64,000 nucleotides of DNA from Dermatemys mawii (taxonomy: Eukaryota > Chordata > Testudines > Dermatemydidae). The stretch is taken from the NCBI GenBank assembly GCA_007922305.1, contig ML677366.1:11469132-11533131 (forward strand). Direction: 5' to 3'. Below, one piece after another: positions 48,129-59,229 of this stretch. The notes below the pieces were generated by a model. The model did not search any database, was not told where the DNA came from, and saw only the letters and a list, made by a program, of their open reading frames with translations. How positions within the stretch are numbered: position 1 is the first letter of the stretch; each line of letters starts with the position of its first letter. A program made the translations under genes and the position numbers.

Positions 48129-48573
48129 TGAAAGGGGCCTGCTTTTTCAGAGGGTGGCTGCCTGATACTTTCTAAGAGTTGGGCCTCTCTTAAGGGGAGT
48201 TCAGTTGGACACCCCAGATCATTAGCAACTTCAAAAAAATCATGGTCATTTATGGTCTTGTCTACCTTCATGTTTATGGTTGAGAGCATGTTAGCATTTG
48301 ATCCTGAGAGGTGCCAAGCACACACATACTCTGGAGTTCTGGGTGTTAGCCACCTTAATTTGCATGTTCATTAAATTCTTGCTAAAGGTGATACCTGTGA
48401 TATGTGCACCTGTTGTCTAGGAAGTGGACTTAGACCACCAACGCTATCACTGCTATGCACGGTGAACTTGGAGCTGTGACATGTAGCGGGAAGGCTCCAT
48501 ACACTAATTTTCGGTCTCCCAGCTTTCTAGTCTGAGTCCACTTCCGTGACACTGGCATTCCTCATCCTTACAG

Positions 48574-48739
48574 AATGAGGAAAAGTAGCCTCCTTGTTAC
48601 TCAGGTTTTACTATGTTTACTTCAGGTTAATGGTGGTGGTTGGGGCGAACCCTATAACCATAGCACTTTAGCTGATGATCGAGAAATACAAACTACAGTA
48701 AAACTAGAACAACTTGTCCTTCAGAATGCCTGTTTGCAG
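48574..48739 (+). CDS. Candidate first coding exon of a secreted or membrane protein, not recognised
   Basis: The interval is bounded by ctcatccttacag/A and TTTGCAG/gtaggt, both good splice sites. ATG is at 48,575 and the frame runs exactly 55 codons to the donor (phase 0), with stops soon after inside the intron (the frame continues 16 codons to TAG). Residues 1-17 (MRKSSLLVTQVLLCLLQ) have a basic start and a hydrophobic core like a signal peptide. Residue 28 starts an N-glycosylation sequon (NHS). The remainder (DDREIQTTVKLEQLVLQNA) is hydrophilic and protein-like. A second possible acceptor, tttacttcag, lies at 48,631. With that acceptor the exon would need an in-frame coding exon upstream that I cannot find. 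I cannot name the family. No further exon is identified before 64,000. Confidence 0.45.
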
Positions 48740-49307
48740 GTAGGTGAAACAAAACCAAATGCAGAGCAAAGACAATTGATGTGTTTTTAGAACACATTAT
48801 TAAAGTGGAGAAGGCCTTATGCCTCCTGCGTGTTATCATTTTCCATTAAGTGACCATCTATTAACCGTTTATTCTGGAAAAGAAAAGATGCAACTGTCCA
48901 AAGAAAATGTAAGTCTTCCTGGTATGCATGTGTGTGTGTCTTGCTAACAAATTAACCAAAACGTTTGCTCCTGTACTATGCATTGGCTTCTTCACCCTTT
49001 TCAAATTAAATGGGCTTTTGGACAAAATACCAACTCTTCTTCCTTTTCTTCCTCCAGTGTGTTTAATTTTCTTCTTCATGTAAATTGTACTACTTCAGCT
49101 CACAAAGAGATACCTTCTACTAAGTGTTTTGTAGTGAGAGCTACATGGCTTGGGCAGAACTCCTAAAAGTTTCGTTACATTGATCAAAAAACATTTTTTT
49201 CTCTGTCTTTGGCTAGGTACTTGCTGATAAGAATTTTTTTTAACTCCATGGAACACTTCAATTTTTTAGTTTAAAAAAAAAAGCATTTTGATTTGGAAAT
49301 GCTGTCA
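48740..49307 (+). other. Probable intron, no other feature
   Basis: AT-rich non-coding DNA after the candidate donor. Poly-T and poly-A runs at 49,193-49,200, 49,233-49,240 and 49,273-49,282. Confidence 0.4.
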
Positions 49308-49560
49308 AGGTGCCTCATGGGAATTGTAGTCTGGGAGTCCCATGCTCCTCGTCTCCTCTAAATGTGGGAAGGAGGAGGGATGTCCTGGCTGGACTACATC
49401 TCCCAGGATGCACCATGGTCTCCATTCTTGGTAGGATGCTGAGGTACCTCGTGGGAGTCTCTGGCCATGGTTCATCACAGGACGTCTTCCAGCTGGGGAA
49501 CCCAGCCTGAAGGATAATGATAGTAGGAGGAACCTGAACCACAACTCCCAGGAGGCACTA
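49308..49560. mobile_element. Inverted-repeat element carrying ZNF143/THAP11-type motifs
   Basis: The left edge, aggtgcctcatgggaattgt, is roughly the inverse of the right edge, caactcccaggaggcacta. The motif ACTACAATTCCC, the known ZNF143/THAP11 core, is exact on the minus strand at 49,330-49,319. Close variants are actacatctcccaggatgca (49,393-49,412, plus) and accacaactcccaggaggca (49,538-49,557, plus). A decayed minus copy lies near 49,443-49,460. Each minus motif is followed by a plus motif, so the element reads as two inverted pairs. It codes for nothing. I infer a MITE and cannot name the family. Confidence 0.6.
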
Positions 49561-52007
49561 TGGCAGCCCTTTTTAATAAAAATTTATGGTTACTATCTAG
49601 AAATGTTTTGGACATTGGTCTTTTATGAAAAGTCGGTTTTCTACAGGGAGCTGACACACTTCACAACGAATCTTGTATAATCAATCTGCTAACTTTCTGT
49701 TGAAAAAATGACGAGGACAGAAAAAGTCTAGCTATCCTTAGTACTCCCTGACTAGCCAGCCACTTAATGCTTCTGATGTCATCATTCAGAACCAGACTTC
49801 TTGATCACTGCAGCTAACAGCAAAAACATGGAGGCAGCTTATAAAGAGTCCTTTTCTTACCTGTCTTTCTACCTTGGAATTGACCTTTATGTAGCTTTGG
49901 AAGTCTATAACCCTCACGCAGAATGTTCCTTTGGCTAGTGATAAAGAAGTATGCTGACAGCATTCTAGAACAAACATTTACATAATGAACCTGTTGCTAC
50001 ATTCAATTTATAGAACACATCTTCCCCCCGCCCCCAGCATATCCTATCCATTTATTTCTTTTGAAGAGTGTAACTTCTCCTTTGACTACACGATAAAAAT
50101 GCAACTACCTTTTCTAATTCATAGTGTTGCAGCTATAAATCCAGTGAAGTTACACCCTCTTAGTGTTTGCATATAATTGTTTGGAAGTGTATAATAGGTA
50201 AACTGTTCTCAGCAAATAAATCTCAGACTCAAAGGTGTTGTCTTAACCAGAGAAAAGACATCTTTTACCATGTTAACATTATACAAGACAAAATTGTAGC
50301 GTGGACAGGCAGTTGCTTTAATATGTATAAGATTGAATTTAACATTAGCTTGATTCCCTGACCTACCATCACATGTTAAAACTATAATTTTGTCCACATT
50401 AGTTTTACCGTTTGTTAAAAAAAAGCACATAAACCACACTTTTTTCCTTAGAATAGATACACCCCAAAAGCTTAGTCTAATAGCACAAGCTGATGATACA
50501 GGACAAAGGGTAGAAAGTGCACTAGCAGGTATTCTAGGCTAGTCAGCATATCCACTTCTCAAAAGGTCTGGCTTTTTTCCTGACTCCTCCAACAAGATAA
50601 CTATTGAAATCTATTGAAATGCCTAAAAGAATTTAATACTATCATGTGTCCCAAAGTAGTATTGCTGTGGTCTTTGAAGATCAATCTTCTTTTTATCTCT
50701 CTTTTTTTATAAAGAGACCTGACGTTGGAGAGTGTTGGGTAACGTCTATCAAAATATTGATAAGATTAAACAGCGTAAAACTAGAGTAATGTAGATTTCT
50801 AATGGGCAGCTTTGCAGCTCCAGTTCTAAACTGCAGTGGGGCTGACCTGGGAGCAGCTCCAGAGGTCTTTGAAGTCGGGGCTTGGTGATCTTTGCATCTC
50901 CTTAATTCTGGAGGCAGCTAGGATGATTGGAATGGTGCCCATCATAAACTAGAGTAGCCCCAGAGATGGCTCTAATTTATGTGTGCTGCAGATCTCTGTC
51001 CAGTAGCACAGAATACCTGGACCCACATCATCTATGCCTAGGGCTATTAGGGATCTATGCTACTGTGGAATCCCTCTTGTGGTTGGAGAGGTCTGCCAGA
51101 ACTGTGGGTCATGTACAGCTTCACAGCTGGTATACAGATGCCTTGGCAGAGGTCCAAGTCAAAGCCTGTGTTGGTACTTCTTCCTGTATATATTTTAATT
51201 CATAGGATAATCCCCTCCCATAGAACTAGTGTATGTTAATCTTTCTCCTCCGAGGCAGTCTGAGATCCCTATTTCTGCATTTATATTTTCTTTCAATTTG
51301 TGTCGTCTGTAAACATCAGTAATTGCCTCTTCTCCACACCACCTCACTTTTTCAGAATTAGGCAACTTGCCCTTCATTCCAAAAATAACTTTTCTATGAT
51401 GCTGTAGTTACCATGTTAGTAACAGATTCTTTCCCAAATAAATGTTCCTGCCCTTCCCATGTCAGAGAGTAACTCTTGGCAATAGCAGACATAATGAGTT
51501 ATCTTGCAACTCTTTCTCACTTGGTTAAGCCTTGCATGACTTTTCCCATTAATTTGCATCAAACTTCTTGAGTGACGAAGGATTACTCACATCAGTATGA
51601 ACTGAAGGACTGAGCCAACCAGAGAGATCCAGTTAACTTGTTCTTTGTGAATCCATTTAATTTGAACAGATCTGCTAAGGAACATGTAGCTAGCATCAAT
51701 CTGTGTTTTAATTTTCAAGCATTTGTGAATTAATTTCTACAACATAAATATAATAATAGAATAAGAAAAATTCTTAATGTTTGGTGCTTGCCAAAACATT
51801 TGCCTGTAACTACTGACTGCTTCTAATTTTCATTAGCCTGTCTCCTGGACCTTGATTTGGTGGTCAGTCAAGTTTGTGGAAGATGTTGAATTGCTTCAGT
51901 CGTAGAGCAGCAATTTTTGGCTTGAAATTTTCCCAAATATATGTTTGATTTCTAAACCCATCTTATAAAGAATATGCAAAATTTGCAACATGAGTACTTT
52001 ATATAGA
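49561..52007. other. Non-coding, AT-rich, probable intron
   Basis: No further exon, RNA gene or recognisable repeat. The open frames are short and overlapping. Confidence 0.4.
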
Positions 52008-52143
52008 GCATTGCTTCCTGGAGCACCCATTGGCCTGGAGCAGAGAACCGTGGCCAGTGGGAGCCGTGATTGGCCGATCCTACGGATGCAGCAGGTAAAC
52101 AAATCAGCCTGGCGAGCTGCGTGCCAAAGGTTGCCAATCCCTG
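52008..52143. mobile_element. hAT-type MITE, right part (ccaatccctg family)
   Basis: Shares cccattggcctggagc, gtggccagtgggagc, gcaggtaaacaaa and ggttgccaatccctg with the copies at 24,955 and 53,990. The left part is missing. The next 8 bases are atacagag, without a visible partner. Confidence 0.75.
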
Positions 52144-52489
52144 ATACAGAGAGTAGCTTGTTGCAAGGCCAAATTCCACTCAATCTTTCTCCAGCATTAG
52201 TGGGAATTAGAGATTTTCTCTTAAAGTACTTAGTTATGTTATTAATTTGTCTTTGGGGGGAGAGAACATAGATGACCATTTAGATGTGGAGAAGGAGATG
52301 AATTTTGATATGACCCATTCTTTACAGGGTTGATATGTTTTGGTCCTTTTAGAGTAGAGTACAAAGGATTGTTATATTTAAAGTCTTATGCCAGTGAATT
52401 CTCAGTGTGCCCACACTGGAGTTCTGCATGTAGCTACATGCTTTTATCAACCATGCCTACTGCAGTCAAAAACAGCATTTTTAAAACCT
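52144..52489. other. Non-coding, nothing recognised
   Basis: No feature seen. Confidence 0.4.
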
Positions 52490-52711
52490 GTTAGGGTGGG
52501 GGGGGGTCTCCGGAGGGGGCAATCATGGGACAAGGTGGGGGGATTTGGATGGGTCGGGGGCTCTGAGGGGGCAGTCAAGGGCGGGAAGTGGGTGGGGGTC
52601 GGATGGGAGTGGGGCCAGCCTGTTTGGGGAGGCACAGCCTTCCCTACCCAGCCCTCCGCAAAATTTTGAACCCCTGTGTGGCCCTCAGGCCAAAAAGTTT
52701 GCCCACCCCTG
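52490..52711. mobile_element. hAT-type MITE, 5'-truncated (gcccacccctg end)
   Basis: The right end aaaaagtttgcccacccctg is a typical hAT terminal repeat, preceded by tggccctcaggcc. The next 8 bases, ctttagac, fit nnnTAnnn. The left terminal repeat is missing and the G-rich interior (ggggtc, ggggca) begins abruptly at about 52,490. The element at 61,886-62,506 has a related right end. Confidence 0.7.
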
Positions 52712-52719
52712 CTTTAGAC

Positions 52720-53690
52720 ACTGGGTGAATTTTCTATATTTGATAATGCAGGCCGCATGAACATAATTTTATGTAAATGTTTCCTCTGTGTTGCCAAACT
52801 CTCGATGGGATTTGGGTCATCCATAGTGGGAAACAAAGGCCTCCCAGTTGCTGAAAAGGTTTTTGGTGATAAGTTGGAGTGAAGTAGTATAGATGTTCAG
52901 CTATCTCTGGGAATTCTGCATGGGGCATTCTTGAATAAAGAGGGGATAGATGTCAAAATAACAAATAAAGGATGACTTTTAATGGGACGTGTTCACCATG
53001 ACTCCTAACAGCCCTGGGGTAGCAGTATGGAGGTGCAACCTGATGGGGACAGGTGAAATGTCCTGGGAAAGGAGATTCTGTTCCAGGGTGGATTAATTTG
53101 CACCAATATTAAAAGAAGACACTCAGCCTCTGAATGGTAGCCTGGCAAAGCAGGAGAAATGCGTCTCTCAGAATATCTCGGTGGGTAGAAAGGAAGGAGG
53201 TTTTAATACAGGGCTGGACAAATAGATTGATACAAAATCTGAGCCTGGCCACCACAGTACCAGAGAGAGAACATAATCAGTGAATGGGTTGCTAACCGCT
53301 AGAAAGCATAGTCAAATTTTGGGGTTGTATCCGTTCAAAAATGATTTGGAAATGAAATAGAGGATTTTTGATTGAATGGGTTAGCCTGGAGGGCAACAAG
53401 CTGATAGCTCATACACAGGGATAACATGGGACTCTCCATCTCAAAGGGGATCACAAAGTGCTTTACAAACTATTTGTTTCTCTTGCTTGCAGGGCAGGAA
53501 GCAACCATTGTGCTGGTCCATGACTGGGGCTCCTAGTTGCTATGGCAATACAAATAATATAAAATAATAACCAACCCACTGCATGCTGCACAACAGTGGG
53601 AACAGAAATCTTGTCCACATCCTCTGACAGAATCTCCTTTGCTTATGAAACATACCTGTAGATCTTTAATGTTCTTGATTGTTGACTGCA
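52720..53690. other. Non-coding, nothing recognised
   Basis: No gene is seen. A stretch near 53,440-53,475 (gatcacaaagtgctttacaaac) is reminiscent of an inverted SINE tail but too short to call. Confidence 0.35.
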
Positions 53691-53785
53691 TGTGTCCGAC
53701 GAAGTGGGTATTAGCTCACGAAAGCTTCTGCTTCAATACTTTTGTTAGTCTTGAAGATGCCGCAGGACTCTTTGTCACTTCTCTT
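53691..53785 (+). mobile_element. Probable Penelope-like relic with a hammerhead-like core
   Basis: I recognise gaagtgggtattagctcacg and the following ttttgttagtcttgaagatg as a widespread ancient amniote repeat. Within it, ccgacga (53,696-53,702) matches CUGANGA except for U4 to C. A 6-bp stem gtgggt/gctcac (53,704-53,709 / 53,714-53,719, two G-U pairs) caps with atta. GAAA follows directly (53,720-53,723), then a 3-bp agc/gct stem with a ttct loop (53,723-53,732). Penelope-like elements are known to carry hammerhead motifs. The family call and ribozyme reading are inferences. Confidence 0.45.
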
Positions 53786-53989
53786 GATTCTTTTGGTGTC
53801 CCTTAAAAACACTCGCTCGGCATGATGAACGTAAATTGTAGCAAGGGCTGTTTAGGTTGGGCAGTAGGACAGACTTCTTGTCAGGGTGGTTAAGCACTGG
53901 AATAAATTGCCTAGGGATACTGTGAAATCTCTACCATTGGAGATTTTTAAGAGCAGGTTAGACAAACATCTGTTAGGGATGGTCTAGAT

Positions 53990-54322
53990 CAGGGATAGTC
54001 AACCTTTGACATGCGGCCCCTCAGGGTAAGCCTCTGGTGGGCCAGGATGGTTTGTTTACCTGCCACATCTGCTGGTTCGACCGATTGCAGTTCCCACTAG
54101 CCACAGTTCAACATCCCAGGTCAATGGGGGCTGCGGGAAGTGGTGCAGGTTGAAGGATGTGCTGGCCACTGCTTCCTGTAGCTCCCATTGGCCTAGACTA
54201 ATGAACCATGGCCAGTGGGAGCTGCAATTGGCTGAGTCTGCAGATGCAGATGGTAAACAAACAGGCCTAGCCGATGAGGGGCTTAGCCTGATGGGCCGCG
54301 TGCCAAAGGTTGCTGATCCCTG
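53990..54322. mobile_element. hAT-type MITE, 333 bp, complete (ccaatccctg family)
   Basis: Ends cagggatagtcaacctttg and caaaggttgctgatccctg, inverted repeats of about 19 bp. Perfect target duplication gtctagat (53,982-53,989 and 54,323-54,330). Interior ccattggcct, ggtaaacaaac and gtttgtttacc form subterminal inverted repeats. No transposase. It is the full-length reference in this window for the partial copies at 24,955 and 52,008. Confidence 0.97.
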
Positions 54323-54371
54323 GTCTAGATAATACTTAGTCCTGCTGTGAGTGGAGTAGATTGAACTAGAT

Positions 54372-54579
54372 CAGGCCTGCACAACATGCGGCCCGGGAGC
54401 CACATGTGGCCCACACGGGCTCACTGTGCGGCCCGTGGGGAGTAAGTAGGGGTGGGGCAAGCTAAGCGGTGGGGTGGGGGGAAGCGAATGGGGACGGAGC
54501 AAGGGAGGGGCTTTTCGGCCCGCAACTGTTTTTTTTGCAGTAATATGGCCCTCGCTGCTTTCCGAGTTGTGCAGGCCTG
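54372..54579. mobile_element. hAT-type MITE, 208 bp, complete
   Basis: A perfect 14-bp terminal inverted repeat, caggcctgcacaac / gttgtgcaggcctg, with a perfect target duplication aactagat (54,364-54,371 and 54,580-54,587). Interior ggcccgggagc / gcggcccgtgg. Different family from its neighbour 49 bp upstream. Confidence 0.97.
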
Positions 54580-55010
54580 AACTAGATGATCTCTTGAGCT
54601 CCTTTCCGGTTCTACAGTTCTATGCTTTTATGATACTCCACTTATCTACCTTGAAAGGACTTGAGTGGGCACGGTTGTGATTTGTTCCTGGGAGTCAGGG
54701 GAGTCTAGGTATTCTGTGACTGAGAGTTAGGCTACGGAGCTATCCTCTGACCCATGATGCTCTCAGAGCTGTGTAGAATACTCTGCTCCTCCTAACTATC
54801 TCTTTGACCATGTCTTTGGATCTGATGGGGATGCTATCAAAGCAGCTCTTGACGCTGTTGCTCCTGCTACTGTTCTCATACTGTGCTCATCGCTGTAGTA
54901 TCGCAGTGCCTTCCAGTAGTGCATGTAGCGATGTGACTGACATCTGTCAAGTGGTATTTGTTCTGTCCTCGTGGGTAGAAGTGTGTGCAGCCGAGTGTCT
55001 TCTTTTGGAG

Positions 55011-55047
55011 GCGGTGGTGGTGGGGTGTGTGTGTCTGTGTGTGTGTA
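55011..55047 (+). repeat. (GGT)n then (GT)n microsatellite
   Basis: gcggtggtggtgg followed by gtgtgtgtctgtgtgtgtgt. Confidence 0.85.
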
Positions 55048-58000
55048 TTTTAGGGAAAACAGGTCGAAGAAGTGCATCTGGGAGTAGAAAGTGATGAGGT
55101 TATGATGGGCTTCCTGGGGCAATTCATTTGACAGTCTTGAACAGCTGTCTCCGTCACAAGATGAGCTTTCATTTTATTGTGAAAAGTTCTTTTGTGCCTG
55201 ATGAGCATAGCTGTTGATCATGATATTTATCCTGGTGCTTTAGTCAGTGTTTTTGATACCCTGGACATAGGGGATTGAGTGTCTCTGAAGATAAGGACCA
55301 AGACCTTGAACTTGATTCAATATCCTGTGGGAAGCTGGTGTAGGGAGTGGAGAGCTGGCTTGATCTGCTTCCCGTAGCCCGAGTTTCTGAGGCGATGCAC
55401 TGCAGCCTTTTTTACCCGTTGGACTTAAGCACTGAAGGCTTCATGCCTAGGTTTATTGCATTTCTTTAGTCTAGCTGAGAGATGACAAAGACATGAGTAT
55501 CTGAGGCCTGGTTATCATCTGTCAAGGATAGGATGGAGTCTCTAGGTACCCAGAAATGGTAGAAAGCATTACCCTCAGTTGTTGCTATGCGACAGCTTAG
55601 CATTTACAACTCCATAGAGTGCTCCTAATCTGCAGACTGAATTGACTAATTGTGGGTGCATTTCTTCAGTCAAACCAGACTTCACCAGGGGTGCAAGCGC
55701 TTCAGAATGTTTTCCTCTGCCTATTAGCATCACTTATGGTTTGCTCTAGTTTAGTTTAAACCAGCTGTTCTTCCTCCATGGGCTGATTTTTGTCCGCTGG
55801 GTCATCTTGATAGGAGAGGTATGGTCATATATGGTGAAGTATACAGAGAGCTGTTTGTCACTCTGTGCTTGATTCAAGGTTCTAATTTAGTACTTCATCC
55901 AGGAAGCATACCCTCTGTTATCATGATGGGCAAGAGACTGAATGCAGTTCTCTAACTCAATGGTTTGTGCCCATGCCTGCCGAGGAATGTGTGTAATATC
56001 GGAGCAGACCTTGCTGTTGAAGTGTTGGCTCTTTTTCACCTATCTGTGTGAACTCTGCGATTTGACTGTGTGTAGGAAAATAAGTTGTTTTACCTCCCTA
56101 CCTACATATAAAGTACTGTAGCTAATGGTTCAAAAGCCAGGAAACCAACCAAAATAAAGCTTGCTCATGTGATTTTAACTTGTAGTGTTTCCTGTGGGGT
56201 TTTTGTTTGTGTTACAGCCCTGTAATGTTTAACTAGTTTTGTGTGCGCCTTTCTTTATTGGGAGATTTTATTTTTTCATCCATCTGTCTAGAAGAACAGG
56301 TTCTCCCAATTACTGATAGCCATGACATTTTTTTCCCAAGGGAATAAGAGAGAAGAAAGATTATGGGACACACCAACGGGGAAAATCTAAGAATAGACTT
56401 GTTTTTGCTGATGATACACTAAAGTTTATTATAAACCTATTACTACCCTTCCTAATGTCCTTGAGCTCTGTGAGAGCTTTGCAAAACTTCTTGCATTTCA
56501 AATTTACTTTGTTGGAGGTGCTTTTCTCTGTTTCTATAAAACATGCATTTATAGAAATGGGGCTGTGAGACACTTGGCATTTAAATATGAAAATTCTTCT
56601 ATTAAAACTACTTGGAAACACGTACATCTCATGTTAGCTGGAGTACCTGTGGGAAGTGCATTATACTCATCAGTCGCCCAAGTTAATTAGCAACATGAGT
56701 TAATGTGCTTTGTATCAGGTTTCTTTTAAAAACAATGGAGCTGGGGAATCCCAGAAACTGGAAACTGAACTTTTCTCTGAATCAGGTGAAGCATAGAAAA
56801 GTATAGTATAAGGTTTCTTGCTTTTTTTAGGGGAATCCTGACCTCTGGCGGTAAGGATGAAGGGAGAGGGAACACTTCTAGTGGCGCTCTTCATGCCCGT
56901 CTATTGCTTGGTTTCTGCTGAATCTGCTACTAATAGTGTCTGTGATTCGTTTCCTTGTGTATGAACACCTGTGCACTAGACTGAAATCGCCAACCCATTT
57001 TATCTGGTTCTCTTGAACAGCTCTCAGGAGGTGGTAATAATTTTCGGATACTACTGACCTATTCTTGTTGTCTAACTGCACATACTATATTTTTTTTATT
57101 TTTATTTTTAAAAACCCTTCACTTTGGATATTGATCTATTTTCTTCACTGGCTACTCCTTTCAGGGCAGGTGGAGCAATAACAAAAGCTGCTTGAATGTT
57201 GATGAATAATTGTTTGAAACTTTGCCTAGTTTCATAGCAGTATGTCCATAAATAGCATTACTGTCTAGCAGGTTTCCTTTAGCAAAGGAAGTGTGCCACT
57301 GTTACAAAGTGAGCTAAGGAGGGACACCTGCAGTTATATACATTAAGGCTGTAGCTTTTGTGCTTGAAGAACAGACCTTTTTAAGACCTTGACCCAGGTC
57401 CCTTCCTACTTTGTGGCATGAAGGAGGCATGAAGCTAGTATGACAAACCCTACATCATCCTCTCATTACTTTTCTCCTCATCTGCATGGCACCGCATATC
57501 GTGGGAGGCTGAGGATAGAATGGAGTATGGACGGAGTGCACGGTGCTCGCTGGTGGATGAAACTGTGCCCTGGGCGACTGTTACAATTGCTGTAACTTAA
57601 ACTGGTGATCAACCTGGAGCCTGGCATGACCCAGGATTGGGGGATTGCACAGACAGCTCCCCACTCCCTTTGGGTCATGTGCCAAGCACACCATGGCCAT
57701 ATCCAAGACTGTGCCGTGTTTGGATCTTGGGTTTTTGACTCACAGCAGAGTTGGTAAGGTGAAGCATGATCTCCTTGTACATCGGGTAAGGAGTTTTGTG
57801 TTCTGTTTGACTGGAAGCAGGGACAGCTAAATTCTAACCTCGATTCTCTCATCAACTCAGTGTGTCCCTGGCTCCAGTCCAACAGACCAGAAAGAGGCAA
57901 AATTAACCAAGTTCAAGATTAGGAGTCAGAATGAGGAAGGCTATTTTTCCCTCCTTAACAGCAAAATACTGCATATAAGTACTCTTGTGTCTCTCCTTAT

Positions 58001-59229
58001 TTTCCCTTTTTAAACAGATTGTGGCATGATTATTACTAGATGTCGAGAAATGTAAATAACACCAAGATAGTGAACTGTAGCATTCCAGAGTCCTTGGCGT
58101 TCTTGAATTGAAACGTCTGTCTGCAATTCCCCTCCACCTTCCTATACTCACAGAGCCGTTGGGTTTAAGTACCTACCGATCTACACAAACAGGGCTTCAG
58201 AAAGGATCTCCTTATATGCTGTAGGTGCTAGTGACCCATTCTTCTTCTAACTACTGTACATTTAAACAAACCAAAATTGAAACGTCTTAGGGCAGGACTA
58301 AAAAGAATGTGATTCTTAGATGAACTTTCTCATACCAAGTCATTGAAGCACACTGTGTTCTGGTACCATTCTCTGATAAGTCTAAGATCTGTGCCTTTAT
58401 GGGAATAAAGGGTGTAAAATGCAGAACCTGACTTAAAGAGCTAATAAATCAGTGTGCTAATCTATTGCTCTTGACACAATCTGGCTCTTCTCCCAGTCTG
58501 TCTCTCACTTTCACTGCATTCTCAGACCAGAATTCCCCCAGTTGGCCTTGGTGTGACAAAGGTATAATTACAACTTGTCTCTCGTATTTGTGCTATGTAA
58601 ATAGGCTTTGTGACAGGGTAAATTTAACAATTGCAGGGGGATCTACCCATTTAAAGGACTGTAGAACTGTGGTAAAAACTGAATTTCTATGACATGAAAT
58701 CACTTTTTGAATGGAGAGGTGGAGTAAAAGTCCTAGTCCTAAAAGTCTAGGAATTAGTGCAAAGGAGAGTAGGAAATCATGATTATTTTGCTTTCTGCTT
58801 TTTCTTTAGTGAGGGTGGTTGGGAGACATAGGTTAATAGCTTCTTTTTTTTTAAATGGAAACTTTAACCAACATGAAAGTTAAAAGAAAACTATATATAC
58901 ATCATGGGAAGATGAGGTATTTTATGATGTGATGGAGAGAGATGATTGCGGCCTGACCTTCAGAGCTTTTGAGCCATCACAGTATCTGATATGGTTCACT
59001 CTGAAGTTGGTAGGCTATTCTGAACAACAGAAGCAGGATTGGATTTATGTTAGAGCTTGAAATTTTGCAAATGACATTTTATTTTAAATGGCTTTTATTT
59101 ACATTCGAAATCTCTACTCTTTGTCTTTTTCTACATTTTTATGTGTTTGATGAAATGGGGAAAACAATATTTTTTAAAGTTTTTTCAATTTATCTTTTCT
59201 CCTTCTTTGTCCCTTTTTCTAGCCCCCCT

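Larger units (their letters stand above)
45163..48573 (+). other. Probable first intron
   Basis: Begins gtgagtgagcg and, in the simplest model, ends ctcatccttacag. After the CpG island it is AT-rich with no other convincing exon. It contains a hAT-like element (47,214-47,487) and a SINE (47,918-48,128). Confidence 0.45.
53830..54633 (+). mobile_element. CR1 3' region, split by two hAT insertions
   Basis: The host sequence is continuous once the inserts are skipped: ggtggttaagcactggaataaattgcct, gatttttaagagcaggttagacaaacatctg, gatggtctagat | aatacttagtcctgctgtgagtgg, gaactagat | gatctcttgagctcc, ttctacagttctatgc. These are CR1 C-terminal and 3' landmarks, ending in the ttctatg motif. The inserts are 53,990-54,322 and 54,372-54,579, each with an exact 8-bp duplication. 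Confidence 0.88.
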
